64,000 bases of DNA from Iodobacter ciconiae (lineage in GTDB: Bacteria; Pseudomonadota; Gammaproteobacteria; Burkholderiales; Chitinibacteraceae): assembly GCF_003952345.1 (NCBI RefSeq), contig NZ_CP034433.1, forward strand, positions 3,596,001 to 3,660,000, in the 5' to 3' direction. This document shows positions 29,784 through 38,887 of the stretch, piece by piece (the stretch's first letter is position 1; every line of letters starts with the position of its first letter). The translations under genes and the position numbers were made by a program. The notes under the pieces are model-generated. The model did not search any database and was not told the DNA's origin. It worked only from the letters and a program-made list of their open reading frames with translations.

Positions 29784-30401
29784 CTATTTACCCAAGATCT
29801 GTATTTTACATCCTTTGATGGCGATGGCCTGAGTATTACTTATGGGGTAGAGGTCTATTTTTTCATTGTAGTTTTTAATAATTGTCGAAACTATTTCTTT
29901 GAATGGAAAATTAGTGTGGTGCGGCAAGGGGTAAATATCCACTGCAGCTAATGAGGAGAAAGATTTCAGCTCTGGTGCTGCCCCAGCATCATCCATATCA
30001 CTCACGTATTCAATATCTGGAGATAAAATTATGGAGCCGGCTGATTCACCAATATATAGTTTTCCTGCAAGGATTTGTTTAGTTAAAATTTTATCGGCAC
30101 CTGTTCTTTTTAATTCCTGAAGCAGAAAAAAAGCATTGCCACCTGTAATATAAATATAATCGTTGCCTATTAGTTTCTTTGATATTTCTTCTATCGTAGC
30201 GCTTGAAATTTCAAGCTCATCTACAATTAACCCGCATTTTTCGAGTGCTTTTTTACCCGAATTGACATAAAACGTGATGGTTTCCGGAATACTTGCTGTA
30301 GGGATAAATGTGACAGTTTTACCTTTACAATCATGATTGGTAAATTGTAGAAACAAATCAGTCACATCTGGGAATGATGATGATAAAAATAAATTTTTCA
30401 T
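29784..30401 (-). CDS. peptidase S51 family (peptidase E-like) protein
   Basis: A 205-residue cytoplasmic protein of the type 1 glutamine amidotransferase-like fold. The nucleophile elbow is YIGESAGSI with Ser120, ITGGNAFFLL is the preceding conserved strand, and a His pair lies at 161-162 (LPHHTNFP). Classic peptidase E cleaves Asp-X dipeptides; this shorter AT-rich member may have another substrate. It is monocistronic, 130 bases upstream of the dGTPase gene on the same strand. Confidence 0.82.
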   Translation of the reverse strand: MKNLFLSSSFPDVTDLFLQFTNHDCKGKTVTFIPTASIPETITFYVNSGKKALEKCGLIVDELEISSATIEEISKKLIGNDYIYITGGNAFFLLQELKRTGADKILTKQILAGKLYIGESAGSIILSPDIEYVSDMDDAGAAPELKSFSSLAAVDIYPLPHHTNFPFKEIVSTIIKNYNEKIDLYPISNTQAIAIKGCKIQILGK

Positions 30402-30657
30402 TGATAAACCTCAATAAAACTATTAGTATTGCCCGATTGAAGTATTAATGAGCAGGTGCTTTGTTTTATGTATTTTAGCACGCTGGTTTAGGTCGATGCC
30501 ATATTGGCCCAATATTCTATTTAATTAAAAATTGGTAGATTACGTAAAGGTGATGTGCTTTTGTCTAACCCTTCTTGCGAAACCATATGATATTTGTTTT
30601 TGATATGAACTAAACAAATTATTAGCCACGATGATTGCATAGGCTATTTATAAGAGC

Positions 30658-30754
30658 CAATCCTATTAACTTAAGAACGGCAGCGCTTTCGCGGCTAAAG
30701 CCGCTCCTACGAAAAACAGAAAGCCTTTGTGTTGCGCTTAAGTTGATAGGATTG
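30658..30754. mobile_element. small MITE-like element with 18-bp terminal inverted repeats
   Basis: CAATCCTATTAACTTAAG (30658-30675) is repeated inverted at 30737-30754 with one mismatch, giving a 97-bp unit. Inside is a GCGGCTAAAGCCGC dyad (30691-30704). There is no coding capacity. It lies in the 730-base gap between the S51 peptidase and treR-like genes, which holds no gene I can support. Confidence 0.6.
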
Positions 30755-30931
30755 TTTTAAGATTTCCCTTGAAGCCGCGATACGAGGAATAAGCGGGGCG
30801 GGGTAGTCGTCAATTTGTGTTTGAGCGAATTGAATTGACGCCGCCTCGATTATCCGCAGTAAGGGGGGGGTCAAGGGGGGGCCTTCTTTGCGTATTATGA
30901 TCTTTGGCGAAGTAAGCAAGTAATAAGCCCC

Positions 30932-30973
30932 ACGCGGGGGATCCCCGCGCCAAAATTAACGTGCCGCAGGCAC
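30932..30973. repeat. double-hairpin dispersed repeat, copy 2
   Basis: GCGGGGGATCCCCGC dyad, spacer with AAATTAACGT, then GTGCC-GCA-GGCAC. Same architecture as 27681-27719. Confidence 0.7.
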
Positions 30974-31130
30974 TAGAATAAGAAGTTACCCAAGGCGCAG
31001 ACGAAGAACCGCTGCAGGCTCAAACTCCCCTCCTATATACATCAACATTCCAGCTCCCCAAACTGGCATCTAAAGTCAGTTTCAGGCAGACTGCCCGTAC
31101 TATTGTTGATTTCCCTGAAGTGATCCCCGC

Positions 31131-31835
31131 GTGAATAAATACAGCCAGATTTTTGCCGATATCGTTGCGGATATTGATAATCAGCGTTTGCAAAAAGGCG
31201 AAAAAATTCCTTCCGAATCAGAGCTGATGAATAGCTATGCGGCAAGCCGGGGCACGGTGCGTAAGGCAGTGGATCAGTTGCAGGAGCGCGGCTATGTGCA
31301 AAAAATCCATGGTAAGGGGGTGTTTGTTTTAAAGCCGGGCAATATCGAATTTCAACTTAGCGGCATTGTCAGCTTTAAAGAGTCTTACGAGCGTTTAGGG
31401 CGGGGAGTAACGACGCAGATTGCCGGTTTTCAATCGGTTAGTGCGGATAAAACGTTGGCTAAGCTATTGCAAGTGCCGGAAAAAACCGAGCTGGTACGCA
31501 TTAAGCGGGTGCGTAATATCGATGGCGAGAATGTGATTCTGGATATTAACTATTTCGTGGCCGAGCTGATTCCCGGCCTTACGCCGCAAATTGCGCAAAA
31601 TTCGATTTATGAGTACATAGAGAAGGTGCTTAAGCTCAATATCTGTTATGCCCAGAGGGTGTTTGAAGCCCAGCCCTGCATTGAAGATGATCGCCGTTAT
31701 CTGGATTTAAATGGCATGGATCATGTAATTGTGGTGAAAAACCATACCCATTTATACGATGGCCGCCAGTTTGAATATACGGAATCCCGGCACCGGCTGG
31801 ATAAATTCTTTTTCTCTGATATTGCGCGGCGTTAA
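31131..31835 (+). CDS. GntR/HutC-family regulator, TreR-like
   Basis: A 234-residue transcription repressor. Residues 1-70 hold the GntR winged helix (KIPSESELMNSYAASRGTVR, then VDQLQERGYVQKIHGKGVFV). Residues 85-234 are a UTRA effector domain that closely follows the Bacillus trehalose repressor TreR, with GIVSFKE, NSIYEYIEKVLKLNICYAQR, and near the end FEYTESRHRLDKF. The start is GTG 31131. No trehalose phosphotransferase or phosphotrehalase genes are nearby, so the target is unclear. Confidence 0.8.
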   Translation: MNKYSQIFADIVADIDNQRLQKGEKIPSESELMNSYAASRGTVRKAVDQLQERGYVQKIHGKGVFVLKPGNIEFQLSGIVSFKESYERLGRGVTTQIAGFQSVSADKTLAKLLQVPEKTELVRIKRVRNIDGENVILDINYFVAELIPGLTPQIAQNSIYEYIEKVLKLNICYAQRVFEAQPCIEDDRRYLDLNGMDHVIVVKNHTHLYDGRQFEYTESRHRLDKFFFSDIARR

Positions 31836-31994
31836 TAGGCCAGATTTGACCCCGCTCATTTAAGCGTGGCTTGTGCTTTGTACTTAAATGTATCGGGATG
31901 CGGGTCGTATTTTTTAATAAACCGGCGGGCTCAAGGGCTTTTCTGATGCTCTATAGAAAACAGGGGCGGGTGCAAACCGCCACCTTGTCGTTTA

Positions 31995-33386
31995 TTAGGC
32001 TGCCTGCATCACCGCTTCAACCTCTTCTGCTGTGCGTGCAATATGCGGGCCCAGAATGCGGCTACCGGTGGTCGTGATCAGCACATTGTCTTCGATACGG
32101 ATGCCGCCAAAGTCTTTGTATTCGCTAAATTTGGCGTAATTGATCATCTCGCCGTGGCGGCCTTCTGCCTGCCAGGCGTCGATCAGGGCGGGGATAAAGT
32201 AGATGCCGGGCTCTACCGTAATCACCATGCCGGCTTTCAATGGTTTGCCTAAGCGTAAATAGCCCATGCCAAACAGCGTGCTGCGCTCTACACCTTCGCC
32301 ATAGCCGACCAGGTTTTCACCCAGGCTTTCCATATCATGTACATCCAGGCCAATCTGGTGGCCAAGGCCGTGCGGGAAGGCGATGGCGTAAGCGCCGGAT
32401 TCTACAATTGCATCCGCATCGCCTTTAAAGAAGCCCAGCTTGCTCATGGCTTTCACCATGACTTTGGCGGCCAGTTTATGCGCTGCCAGATAAGGCAGGC
32501 CGGGCTTTAGTGCAGCAATGGCTTCGGTTTGCATGGCCAGCACCGCATCATACAATTGGCGCTGGCGCGGGCTGAATTTGCCGCCCACCGGAATGGTACG
32601 GGTGATATCGCTGGCATAGCCACCAGCCGATGTTGCACCGGTGTCGTTCAGGACCAGATCGCCTGCCTGCAGGACCTGATGATGATGATGGTTATGCAGT
32701 ACTTCGCCGTTTCTGGAGAAAATACTCGGGTAGGCCAGTTGTAAATCATGACTGCGGACAATGCCTTCCATTAAACCCACAACCTGATGCTCCAGCACGG
32801 TAGCGTGTGATGCACGCATCGCGGCGTGGTGTACATCACGGGTAATGGCCAGCACTTTTTCCATTTCGGCGATTTCTTCCGCTGATTTAATTTCACGTTG
32901 TGCAATCACGGCGTGGGTTAGGGCGCTTGAAAAGCCTGCTTTTACTTTTGAGCTGTCGGTGCTTAATAGCTTAGACAGCTCCAGAATCGTTTCACCACGA
33001 TAGGGGGCTAAATATTGTACGGCAATACCGGCGGCTTGCGCAGCTGCCAGCGCTTCACCGAGTTTTGTGTAAGGCTGGCTTTGGGTAATGCCTGCTGCGG
33101 CTGCGCGCTCGCTTAAGGATGGCTGCGGGCCGGTCCATACGATATCGGCCACTTCCGGCTCATTGCCAAACAGGGTTACCACATCATTGGCGGTATCGAT
33201 CAGGCCGGCAAGGCCCGGCTCGTTCAGACCGAAGTAGTAGCGAAAGCTGCTGTCCTGAATAAACGGGAAAATATTATCCGAGTAATTCATGGGCGAATCG
33301 ACGTTGCCTAGCAGCAAAATCAGGCTATCTGGCAAGCTGGCAGAAAGAGTGGCGCGGCGCTGGCGATAGATTTCGGGCTGGAACAT
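31995..33386 (-). CDS. pepP: Xaa-Pro aminopeptidase (M24B)
   Basis: A 463-residue metallopeptidase that removes an N-terminal residue before proline. The N-terminal domain begins MFQPEIYRQRRATLSASLPD. The pita-bread catalytic domain shows the dimetal ligands: Asp in VLNDTGATSAGGYASDITRT, His in FPHGLGHQIGLDVHD, Glu in VITVEPGIYF and Glu in GGIRIEDNVLIT. It is a cytoplasmic, single gene converging with the treR-like gene. Confidence 0.92.
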   Translation of the reverse strand: MFQPEIYRQRRATLSASLPDSLILLLGNVDSPMNYSDNIFPFIQDSSFRYYFGLNEPGLAGLIDTANDVVTLFGNEPEVADIVWTGPQPSLSERAAAAGITQSQPYTKLGEALAAAQAAGIAVQYLAPYRGETILELSKLLSTDSSKVKAGFSSALTHAVIAQREIKSAEEIAEMEKVLAITRDVHHAAMRASHATVLEHQVVGLMEGIVRSHDLQLAYPSIFSRNGEVLHNHHHHQVLQAGDLVLNDTGATSAGGYASDITRTIPVGGKFSPRQRQLYDAVLAMQTEAIAALKPGLPYLAAHKLAAKVMVKAMSKLGFFKGDADAIVESGAYAIAFPHGLGHQIGLDVHDMESLGENLVGYGEGVERSTLFGMGYLRLGKPLKAGMVITVEPGIYFIPALIDAWQAEGRHGEMINYAKFSEYKDFGGIRIEDNVLITTTGSRILGPHIARTAEEVEAVMQAA

Positions 33387-33697
33387 AGCATTTTTCCGTT
33401 GAAAGTATGGGGCATATCTTTGTTGAAAGAGCGCCCTTTGTAAATGGGCGAATGTGGTATATGAAAATAACCTGCGCGTGATTTTTGAAGTTTTTGCTGT
33501 GCTGGCCTGTTTAAATTAAGGTGCGTGGCTGGCGAGTTGTCTGAGCAAATTACTTTGGTTTGCCGGTCAATGCTTATCCATGCATATGCCCGGCATTGGG
33601 CTGCATCTCGTGGCTATCTGACAAAATTGTTTTGATTGTGATATAAGTTAATGCTCATGGTATTAAATTTGATAGATAGTATTTGCGGGGGATATCT
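33387..33697. other. divergent intergenic region
   Basis: About 310 bases between pepP (minus) and the solute-binding protein gene (plus). It contains a small CGCCC/GGGCG hairpin at 33432-33450, in the pepP leader. No gene seen. Confidence 0.35.
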
Positions 33698-34465
33698 ATG
33701 AAAGAAAATATAATCAGATTCTCCTGTTTGGGGCTGATAATTTTTGCTGCACCTGCAATGGCCGCTACATTAGAGTTGGTGACTTTGCAATATCCTCCCT
33801 ATCAGTATGAAGAAAATGGCCAGATTAAGGGGCTTGTTGTAGACATTGTAAAAGAAGTTTTTCGCCGCATGCAGCAGCCTGTGAACATTACTTTAATGCC
33901 CTGGACCCGATCAATTAAAATGATTGAAGACGGCACTGCCGATGCCGTTTTTACTGCATATAAAACGGCTGACAGGGAAGTATTTGCTGATTACTCTAAA
34001 GAAGTACTTATGCCTCAGGCTGTTTCATTTTTTGTTTTGAGTGAATCAAATATTAAATTTGATGGTGATTTACAAAAGCTGGCTAATTATAGTTTTGGTG
34101 TGGTCAATAAGATAAGCTATGGTGATGTTTTTGATTCTGCTGTAAAAAATAAAATAATTAAAATGCCGGACATTACTTATACCGGAGAGCAGAATATAGA
34201 TAAATTATTAGCTAAGCGTTTTGATATTTTAGTCAGCAATAAATATGGTGCACTGGATATTTTAAAAAATAAAAGAGTTCTCCATAAAGTTAAAGCTCTT
34301 TCTCCGGTGCTGCAAACTATTCCAAGTTATATAGCTTTTTCTAAAAAAAGAAAGCTTAGTTTGATTCGTGATAAATTTGACGAGATTTTACTTTCCATGA
34401 AAAAAGATGGCAGTTATGAAAGAATCATGGCTATCCAGAATAAAATGGAATTTAAAAATAAGTAA
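33698..34465 (+). CDS. periplasmic solute-binding protein, family 3 (amino-acid type)
   Basis: A 255-residue exported protein with a signal peptide (residues 1-22, ending PAMAA). The binding fold starts LELVTLQYPPYQYEENGQIK and GLVVDIVKEVFRRM, followed by MPWTRSIKMIEDGTADAVF. The start is ATG 33698 with GGGGGA upstream. No permease or ATPase genes are adjacent, so it may serve a distant transporter or act as a stand-alone sensor-type protein. It is AT-rich compared with its neighbours. Confidence 0.85.
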   Translation: MKENIIRFSCLGLIIFAAPAMAATLELVTLQYPPYQYEENGQIKGLVVDIVKEVFRRMQQPVNITLMPWTRSIKMIEDGTADAVFTAYKTADREVFADYSKEVLMPQAVSFFVLSESNIKFDGDLQKLANYSFGVVNKISYGDVFDSAVKNKIIKMPDITYTGEQNIDKLLAKRFDILVSNKYGALDILKNKRVLHKVKALSPVLQTIPSYIAFSKKRKLSLIRDKFDEILLSMKKDGSYERIMAIQNKMEFKNK

Positions 34466-34573
34466 AAATACAGGGCATCAGCGTGGCCAGGTGATGTTTT
34501 TGTTTGGATTGATTTATATCAATTGCTGTTTTGATAACTGGATCCGCTTACGGCCATTCGTTAAATACCCATA

Positions 34574-34610
34574 TAAAAAACGGGAAGCTCAGGCCTCCCG
34601 TTTTATTTCA
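34574..34610. terminator. bidirectional terminator between the solute-binding protein gene and ahcY
   Basis: A-rich stretch, CGGGAAGC/GCCTCCCG stem (34581-34600, one mismatch), then TTTTATTT. It lies between the converging gene ends. Confidence 0.8.
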
Positions 34611-34615
34611 AATTA

Positions 34616-36013
34616 TCAATACCGGTAATGCGCTGGTTTATATGGCCCTTGTTTGGGGACGTCGATGTAAGCGGCTTGCTCATCGGTCAGCTCCGTGAGT
34701 GCTGCGCCGATCTTTTTCAGGTGTAAACGGGCGACCATTTCATCCAGATGCTTAGGTAGCACGTAAACGCCAACCGGGTATTGCTCGGTTTTGCTAAATA
34801 GCTCGATTTGTGCCAGCACCTGATTGGTAAAAGAGTTAGACATTACAAAGCTGGGGTGGCCCGTGGCGCAGCCCAGATTCACCAAGCGCCCTTCGGCCAG
34901 CAGGATGATGCGTTTGCCATCAGGGAAAATAATATGATCAACCTGCGGTTTGACGTTTTCCCATTTGTACTGGCGTACGGATGCCACCTGAATTTCGCTG
35001 TCAAAGTGGCCGATATTGCAGACAATAGCGTTATTGCGCATTTTAATCATATGCTCGTGCGTAATCACGGCCACATTGCCAGTGGTGGTGACAAAGATAT
35101 CACCCTGATCGCAAATGCTGTCCATTGTCACCACTCGGTAACCTTCCATCGCCGCTTGCAACGCGCAAATCGGGTCGATTTCGGTCACGTAAACGGTAGC
35201 TCCCAGGCCGCGCAGGCTTTGAGCGCAGCCCTTACCTACATCACCATAGCCTAGAATCACGGCGGCTTTGCCAGCAATCATCACATCGGTGGCGCGTTTA
35301 ATGCCATCAACCAGCGACTCCCGGCAGCCGTAGAGGTTGTCGAATTTAGATTTGGTGACGGCGTCGTTAACATTAATTGCAGGGAATGAAAGGCGGCCTT
35401 CGCCATGCATTTTATACAGGCGGTGTACGCCGGTGGTGGTTTCCTCCGTTACGCCTTTGATGTAGGAAAGGCGGGTGGAATACCACTTAGGATCTTTTGC
35501 CAGCGTGGCTTTGATTGAGGCAAACAGTACGATTTCTTCCTCATTACCTGGCGCAGAAATCACCGAAAGGTCGGTTTCAGCACGCGCGCCAAGGTGTAGC
35601 AAAATGGTGGCATCGCCACCGTCATCCAGAATCATATTGGCGTACTGATTCTTGGGGAAATCAAAAATACGGTGAGTAAAATCCCAGTATTCTTCGAGTG
35701 TTTCACCCTTATGGGCAAATACGGACGTGCCTGCTGCGGCAATGGCCGCAGCGGCGTGGTCCTGCGTAGAGAATATATTGCACGATACCCAGCGCACCTC
35801 GGCACCTAAGGCTTGTAGTGATTCGATCAGTACGGCAGTCTGGATGGTCATATGGATGGAGCCCGCAATACGGGCCCCTTTAAGCGGCTGGGCTTTGGCG
35901 TATTCTGTTCGTACAGACATCAGGCCCGGCATTTCTGTTTCTGCTATACGAATTTCTTTACGGCCCCAATCTGCCAAAGATAGGTCAGCAACTTTAAAAT
36001 CAGGATTTGCCAC
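34616..36013 (-). CDS. ahcY: adenosylhomocysteinase
   Basis: A 465-residue NAD-dependent enzyme that splits S-adenosylhomocysteine to adenosine and homocysteine, keeping methylation reactions running. It has [20 protein letters not shown] near the N-terminus, the Cys/Ser-rich [16 protein letters not shown], the NAD-binding [18 protein letters not shown] and the C-terminal [13 protein letters not shown]. The start is GTG 36013, chosen because AGAGGA lies eight bases upstream; an in-frame ATG 14 codons upstream falls within the leader hairpin. Expression is very likely controlled by the SAH riboswitch just upstream. Confidence 0.95.
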   Translation of the reverse strand: MANPDFKVADLSLADWGRKEIRIAETEMPGLMSVRTEYAKAQPLKGARIAGSIHMTIQTAVLIESLQALGAEVRWVSCNIFSTQDHAAAAIAAAGTSVFAHKGETLEEYWDFTHRIFDFPKNQYANMILDDGGDATILLHLGARAETDLSVISAPGNEEEIVLFASIKATLAKDPKWYSTRLSYIKGVTEETTTGVHRLYKMHGEGRLSFPAINVNDAVTKSKFDNLYGCRESLVDGIKRATDVMIAGKAAVILGYGDVGKGCAQSLRGLGATVYVTEIDPICALQAAMEGYRVVTMDSICDQGDIFVTTTGNVAVITHEHMIKMRNNAIVCNIGHFDSEIQVASVRQYKWENVKPQVDHIIFPDGKRIILLAEGRLVNLGCATGHPSFVMSNSFTNQVLAQIELFSKTEQYPVGVYVLPKHLDEMVARLHLKKIGAALTELTDEQAAYIDVPKQGPYKPAHYRY

Positions 36014-36098
36014 AGTGGTGATTCCTCTCTGTGGCCGGGCCGGCATCTCCAACACGCATGCCGTACCCGGCGCGGGTTTACAGGAGAGCGCAGTTAAG

Positions 36099-36142
36099 AA
36101 ATTCGAGCCTAGCCCCTTAGGGTTGCAGCGCCCCTCGAATGT
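36099..36142 (-). promoter_or_regulatory. SAH riboswitch aptamer upstream of ahcY
   Basis: Read on the minus strand, ATTCGAGGGGCGCTGCAACC, then CCTAAGGGG and CTAGGCTCGAAT fold into the short aptamer known upstream of ahcY in Pseudomonas and Ralstonia: outer helix CGAG/CTCG, conserved GCGCTGCAACC, and AGGCTCG. The GTG start lies about 90 bases further on. In that class S-adenosylhomocysteine binding turns expression on. Between aptamer and start there is another strong hairpin (CCGGG...CCCGG, 36032-36070) just 5' of the ribosome binding site, the likely expression platform. Confidence 0.88.
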
Positions 36143-36148
36143 GCTTTC

Positions 36149-36154
36149 AGTATA
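36149..36154 (-). promoter_or_regulatory. putative -10 box for the SAH riboswitch/ahcY transcript
   Basis: TATACT on the minus strand, about seven bases before the first aptamer base, at the expected distance for transcription to start at the riboswitch. The -35 is weak (AGACAA-like). Confidence 0.45.
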
Positions 36155-36322
36155 GTACTAAGAATCTGATGATTGTCTTGTTCATAATGTAGTACTTGCT
36201 TACATTGCGAGTTGGTAGCAAATGAGAAACAATGTGTTGCATTTCTTATATGATATTTAAAGTAGATTAAGACATATTCTAAGTTTGATTTGTGGTTCAG
36301 GCTTATTCACCAAGGTTTTGGA

Positions 36323-37729
36323 ATGAAACTAAAAATAAGCGCTAGCTTGATCTTGGTCCTTGCTTTAAGTGCTTGCGGATCAATGCGTCAGTATCAGGCC
36401 GAATCCCAGGGGGTCATTGATTTTTCCCGTGCAGGTAAGCCAGATAGTGCTTTGGCAGTATTGGAGTCGAATAACAGCGATAAAGACCTGCTGTATTTTC
36501 TGGAAAAGGGCCAGCTATTACAGCTTAAAAATGACTGGTCTGGCAGCAGCAGTGCCTGGCTGAAGGCCGACGCCAAAATTCATGATTGGGAAAACACCGC
36601 TAAAAACTCGCCGGACAAATTATTGGGAGAGGTGGGGAGCTTTTTAATCAATGATAAAACCCGCCGCTATGATGGCTACGATTATGAAAAAGTACTGCTG
36701 TCCACCTTGCTGGCCATGAATCATGCCGCCTCAGGTGATTGGGGTAATGCGCGGGTTGAGGTCAAAAAAACGCATGAGCGTGAAGCGATCATTGCAGAAT
36801 TTCGCTCGCGTGCTTATGAAAAAGATGAAGCCGAAGCCAGAAGCCGGGGCGTGCAAACGACATTTAAAGATTTAAGAGGTTATCCAACCGAAACTCTGGA
36901 TGATCCTGATGTTCTGGCCTTAAAAAATAGCTACCAAAATGCGTTTAGCCATTACTTAGCAGCTTTTGTTTACGAGGCGCTGGGTGAAAAAAGCCTGGCC
37001 GCGCCGGGGTATCGTAAGGCGATCGAGTTGCAGCCTAATACCAAAGTTTTAGAAGACAGCTTAGCGCAGCTCGATAGCAAAACTGCCAAGCATGGCATGA
37101 GCGAGGTGCTGTTTGTGGTGAGCTCGGGCCTTGCACCGCTACGTAAATCGGTCAGCCTGCCCCTGCCGGTTTACCGGGCGGGCTTAACGGCGATGTCTTT
37201 TCCTGTTATTCGCTCCGGCAATGATTTTGCACCATCGCAGCTTAAATTAGATGGGCGTTTTGTGCCGGTTAGCGCCATCGCCAGTGTGGATGCAATGAGC
37301 CGCCGCGCACTGCGTGACGATATGCCGGGCATTATTTTACGCTCTACTGTTCGTGCGTTAAGTAGGGGTGTCGCCCAGAAACAGTTAAACGACAGAGATA
37401 ATAACGCCAGTGCAATTGCCAGCTTAGTGCTTGGGCTGGTTAGTGTCATTACCGAGCAGGCCGATGAGCGTACCTGGAGCACCCTGCCCGCACAAATTGC
37501 TATTGTGCGGGCATCTTTGCCGCAAGGGATGCATAAAGTACTGGTGCCGACATTACAGGGGCAGGAAGCTTTTGACTTTAAAGCCAGCAGCCCCTACCAG
37601 ATTGTGCCGATTCGGGTGATGGGCAATCAGGTGTATTTTGGTCAGACAGGCTTAGCGCCTGTAATTTTAAATACCGCAGTAACAGAGAGTGCGGACGCGG
37701 TGATTCAGCCTGAAAAGGCCAAGAAATAA
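36323..37729 (+). CDS. COG3014-family lipoprotein of the lpoB gene set
   Basis: A 468-residue exported lipoprotein with signal peptide and lipobox LALSAC (Cys at about residue 18). Residues 25-260 look like TPR-type helical repeats (GKPDSALAVLESNNSDKDLL, then AAFVYEALGEKSLAAPGYRK near 220). A C-terminal beta-rich domain follows. The function is unknown. The order COG3014-ycfL-lpoB with short spacing recurs in other proteobacteria, so it is probably tied to peptidoglycan synthase regulation. ATG 36323 is the chosen start. Confidence 0.78.
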   Translation: MKLKISASLILVLALSACGSMRQYQAESQGVIDFSRAGKPDSALAVLESNNSDKDLLYFLEKGQLLQLKNDWSGSSSAWLKADAKIHDWENTAKNSPDKLLGEVGSFLINDKTRRYDGYDYEKVLLSTLLAMNHAASGDWGNARVEVKKTHEREAIIAEFRSRAYEKDEAEARSRGVQTTFKDLRGYPTETLDDPDVLALKNSYQNAFSHYLAAFVYEALGEKSLAAPGYRKAIELQPNTKVLEDSLAQLDSKTAKHGMSEVLFVVSSGLAPLRKSVSLPLPVYRAGLTAMSFPVIRSGNDFAPSQLKLDGRFVPVSAIASVDAMSRRALRDDMPGIILRSTVRALSRGVAQKQLNDRDNNASAIASLVLGLVSVITEQADERTWSTLPAQIAIVRASLPQGMHKVLVPTLQGQEAFDFKASSPYQIVPIRVMGNQVYFGQTGLAPVILNTAVTESADAVIQPEKAKK

Positions 37730-37768
37730 ATCATCGTATTTTCTACTTTGAATAAAAAAGGAATCAGC

Positions 37769-38170
37769 ATGAAAAAGTATTTTGCCCGTAGCGTGTTACT
37801 GGCGGCCATTTTAGGATTTTCGGCCATCGCTCAAGCAGCCCCGATTTCCCTCGCTGATCGGATCGAGCAGCTGGGTGAAATGAAATACATCAAGCTAACC
37901 GGTGGGCGCACTGCACAACGCAATGGCCTGTTGGCGGTACAGCTGGAAATGCACAATCAGGATAAGAGTGATCAGCAGCTTTATTATCGTTTTCGCTGGC
38001 TGGATGATGCAGGTTTTGTAGTGGGGGGAGAAGAAGTCTGGAAGCCACTTAAATTTATTGGGCTACAAAAACAAATTATTGACACTATTGCCCCTGTGCC
38101 CAATGCGGTGGATTTCAAAATGGAAGTCAACAGCCCGGAAAACACTGGCTCAGCGCCTGCAGCCAAGTAA
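37769..38170 (+). CDS. YcfL-family (DUF1425) exported protein
   Basis: A 133-residue protein with a signal peptide (residues 1-22, ending IAQAA) and a small beta-sandwich. It has GLLAVQLEMHNQDKSDQQLY and YRFRWLDDAGF, the YcfL family's core. In E. coli ycfL sits next to lpoB, as here. No lipobox Cys is visible, unlike the E. coli lipoprotein. AAAAAGGA precedes ATG 37769. Confidence 0.8.
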   Translation: MKKYFARSVLLAAILGFSAIAQAAPISLADRIEQLGEMKYIKLTGGRTAQRNGLLAVQLEMHNQDKSDQQLYYRFRWLDDAGFVVGGEEVWKPLKFIGLQKQIIDTIAPVPNAVDFKMEVNSPENTGSAPAAK

Positions 38171-38190
38171 TTATTTAAAGGAATAAATCA

Positions 38191-38787
38191 ATGAAAACGA
38201 CGAAACAAGCATTAAAGCTGAGTGCGGCATTGGCTGCGGTATTACTTGCTACAGGCTGCGCATCCAGCTCATCGCCTACTGTGGGCAGTGGTGATGTGGT
38301 TTATGGCGATAGTAAGGCAATAGAAACGGTAACGAATGAATTTGGCTCTACCGATTTGCAAATGATTTCAGAATCAATGGCACGCTCTTTAATGCAGCAT
38401 CCGTCAATGGCAGAACGCCCTTTAATTGTGGTAGCCGAAGTTAAAAATAAAACCACGGAATATATTGATACCCGAAATATTACAAATAGCATGAAAACGC
38501 AGCTGATGAAAAGCGGTGCTAAATTTGTAACTGACAGCAGCACGTTAGATGCCCAGGTTGAAGAAATTCGCCGTCAGACTGAAAGCGGACTTTATAAAAA
38601 TAAAGTTAAAGTTGGCCAAATGAAGGGCGCTAAATATTTATTAACTGGCGAAATTACTTCGATTGTTAAAAAAAGCGATAGTACCAAAGATGTTTATTAT
38701 AAATTCACACTGATTTTGAAGAATATTGAAGAGGGTGTGGATGAATGGCAGGATGAAAAAGAGATCCGCAAAACATCCAAGCGTTAA
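38191..38787 (+). CDS. lpoB: penicillin-binding protein activator LpoB
   Basis: A 198-residue outer membrane lipoprotein that, in E. coli, reaches through the periplasm to stimulate the peptidoglycan synthase PBP1b. Lipobox LLATGC (Cys23), a short Ser-rich linker, then the LpoB domain: ERPLIVVAEVKNKTTEYIDT, MKTQLMKSGAKFVTDSS and AKYLLTGEITSIVKKSDS. It is 20 bases after the ycfL-like gene in one operon. The linker is much shorter than in E. coli LpoB. Confidence 0.88.
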   Translation: MKTTKQALKLSAALAAVLLATGCASSSSPTVGSGDVVYGDSKAIETVTNEFGSTDLQMISESMARSLMQHPSMAERPLIVVAEVKNKTTEYIDTRNITNSMKTQLMKSGAKFVTDSSTLDAQVEEIRRQTESGLYKNKVKVGQMKGAKYLLTGEITSIVKKSDSTKDVYYKFTLILKNIEEGVDEWQDEKEIRKTSKR

Positions 38788-38856
38788 GTTACTGAGGAGT
38801 ATGTTTTCTTATACCCGCGCGGTGCGTTGAAATAAATGCATTGTTGTATTCAAGGC

Positions 38857-38881
38857 GTGGGCAAGACAATGCCTTGCCCAC
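38857..38881. terminator. hairpin between converging lpoB and paeA-like genes
   Basis: Perfect 9-bp stem GTGGGCAAG/CTTGCCCAC with a 7-base loop. It lacks a clear T run, so termination is likely but not certain. Confidence 0.5.
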
Positions 38882-38887
38882 ACTGTA

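Noticed and set aside
30707-30919. 70-codon minus-strand frame beginning near the MITE-like element
   Set aside because: Overlaps repeats and homopolymer runs; no ribosome binding site or motif.
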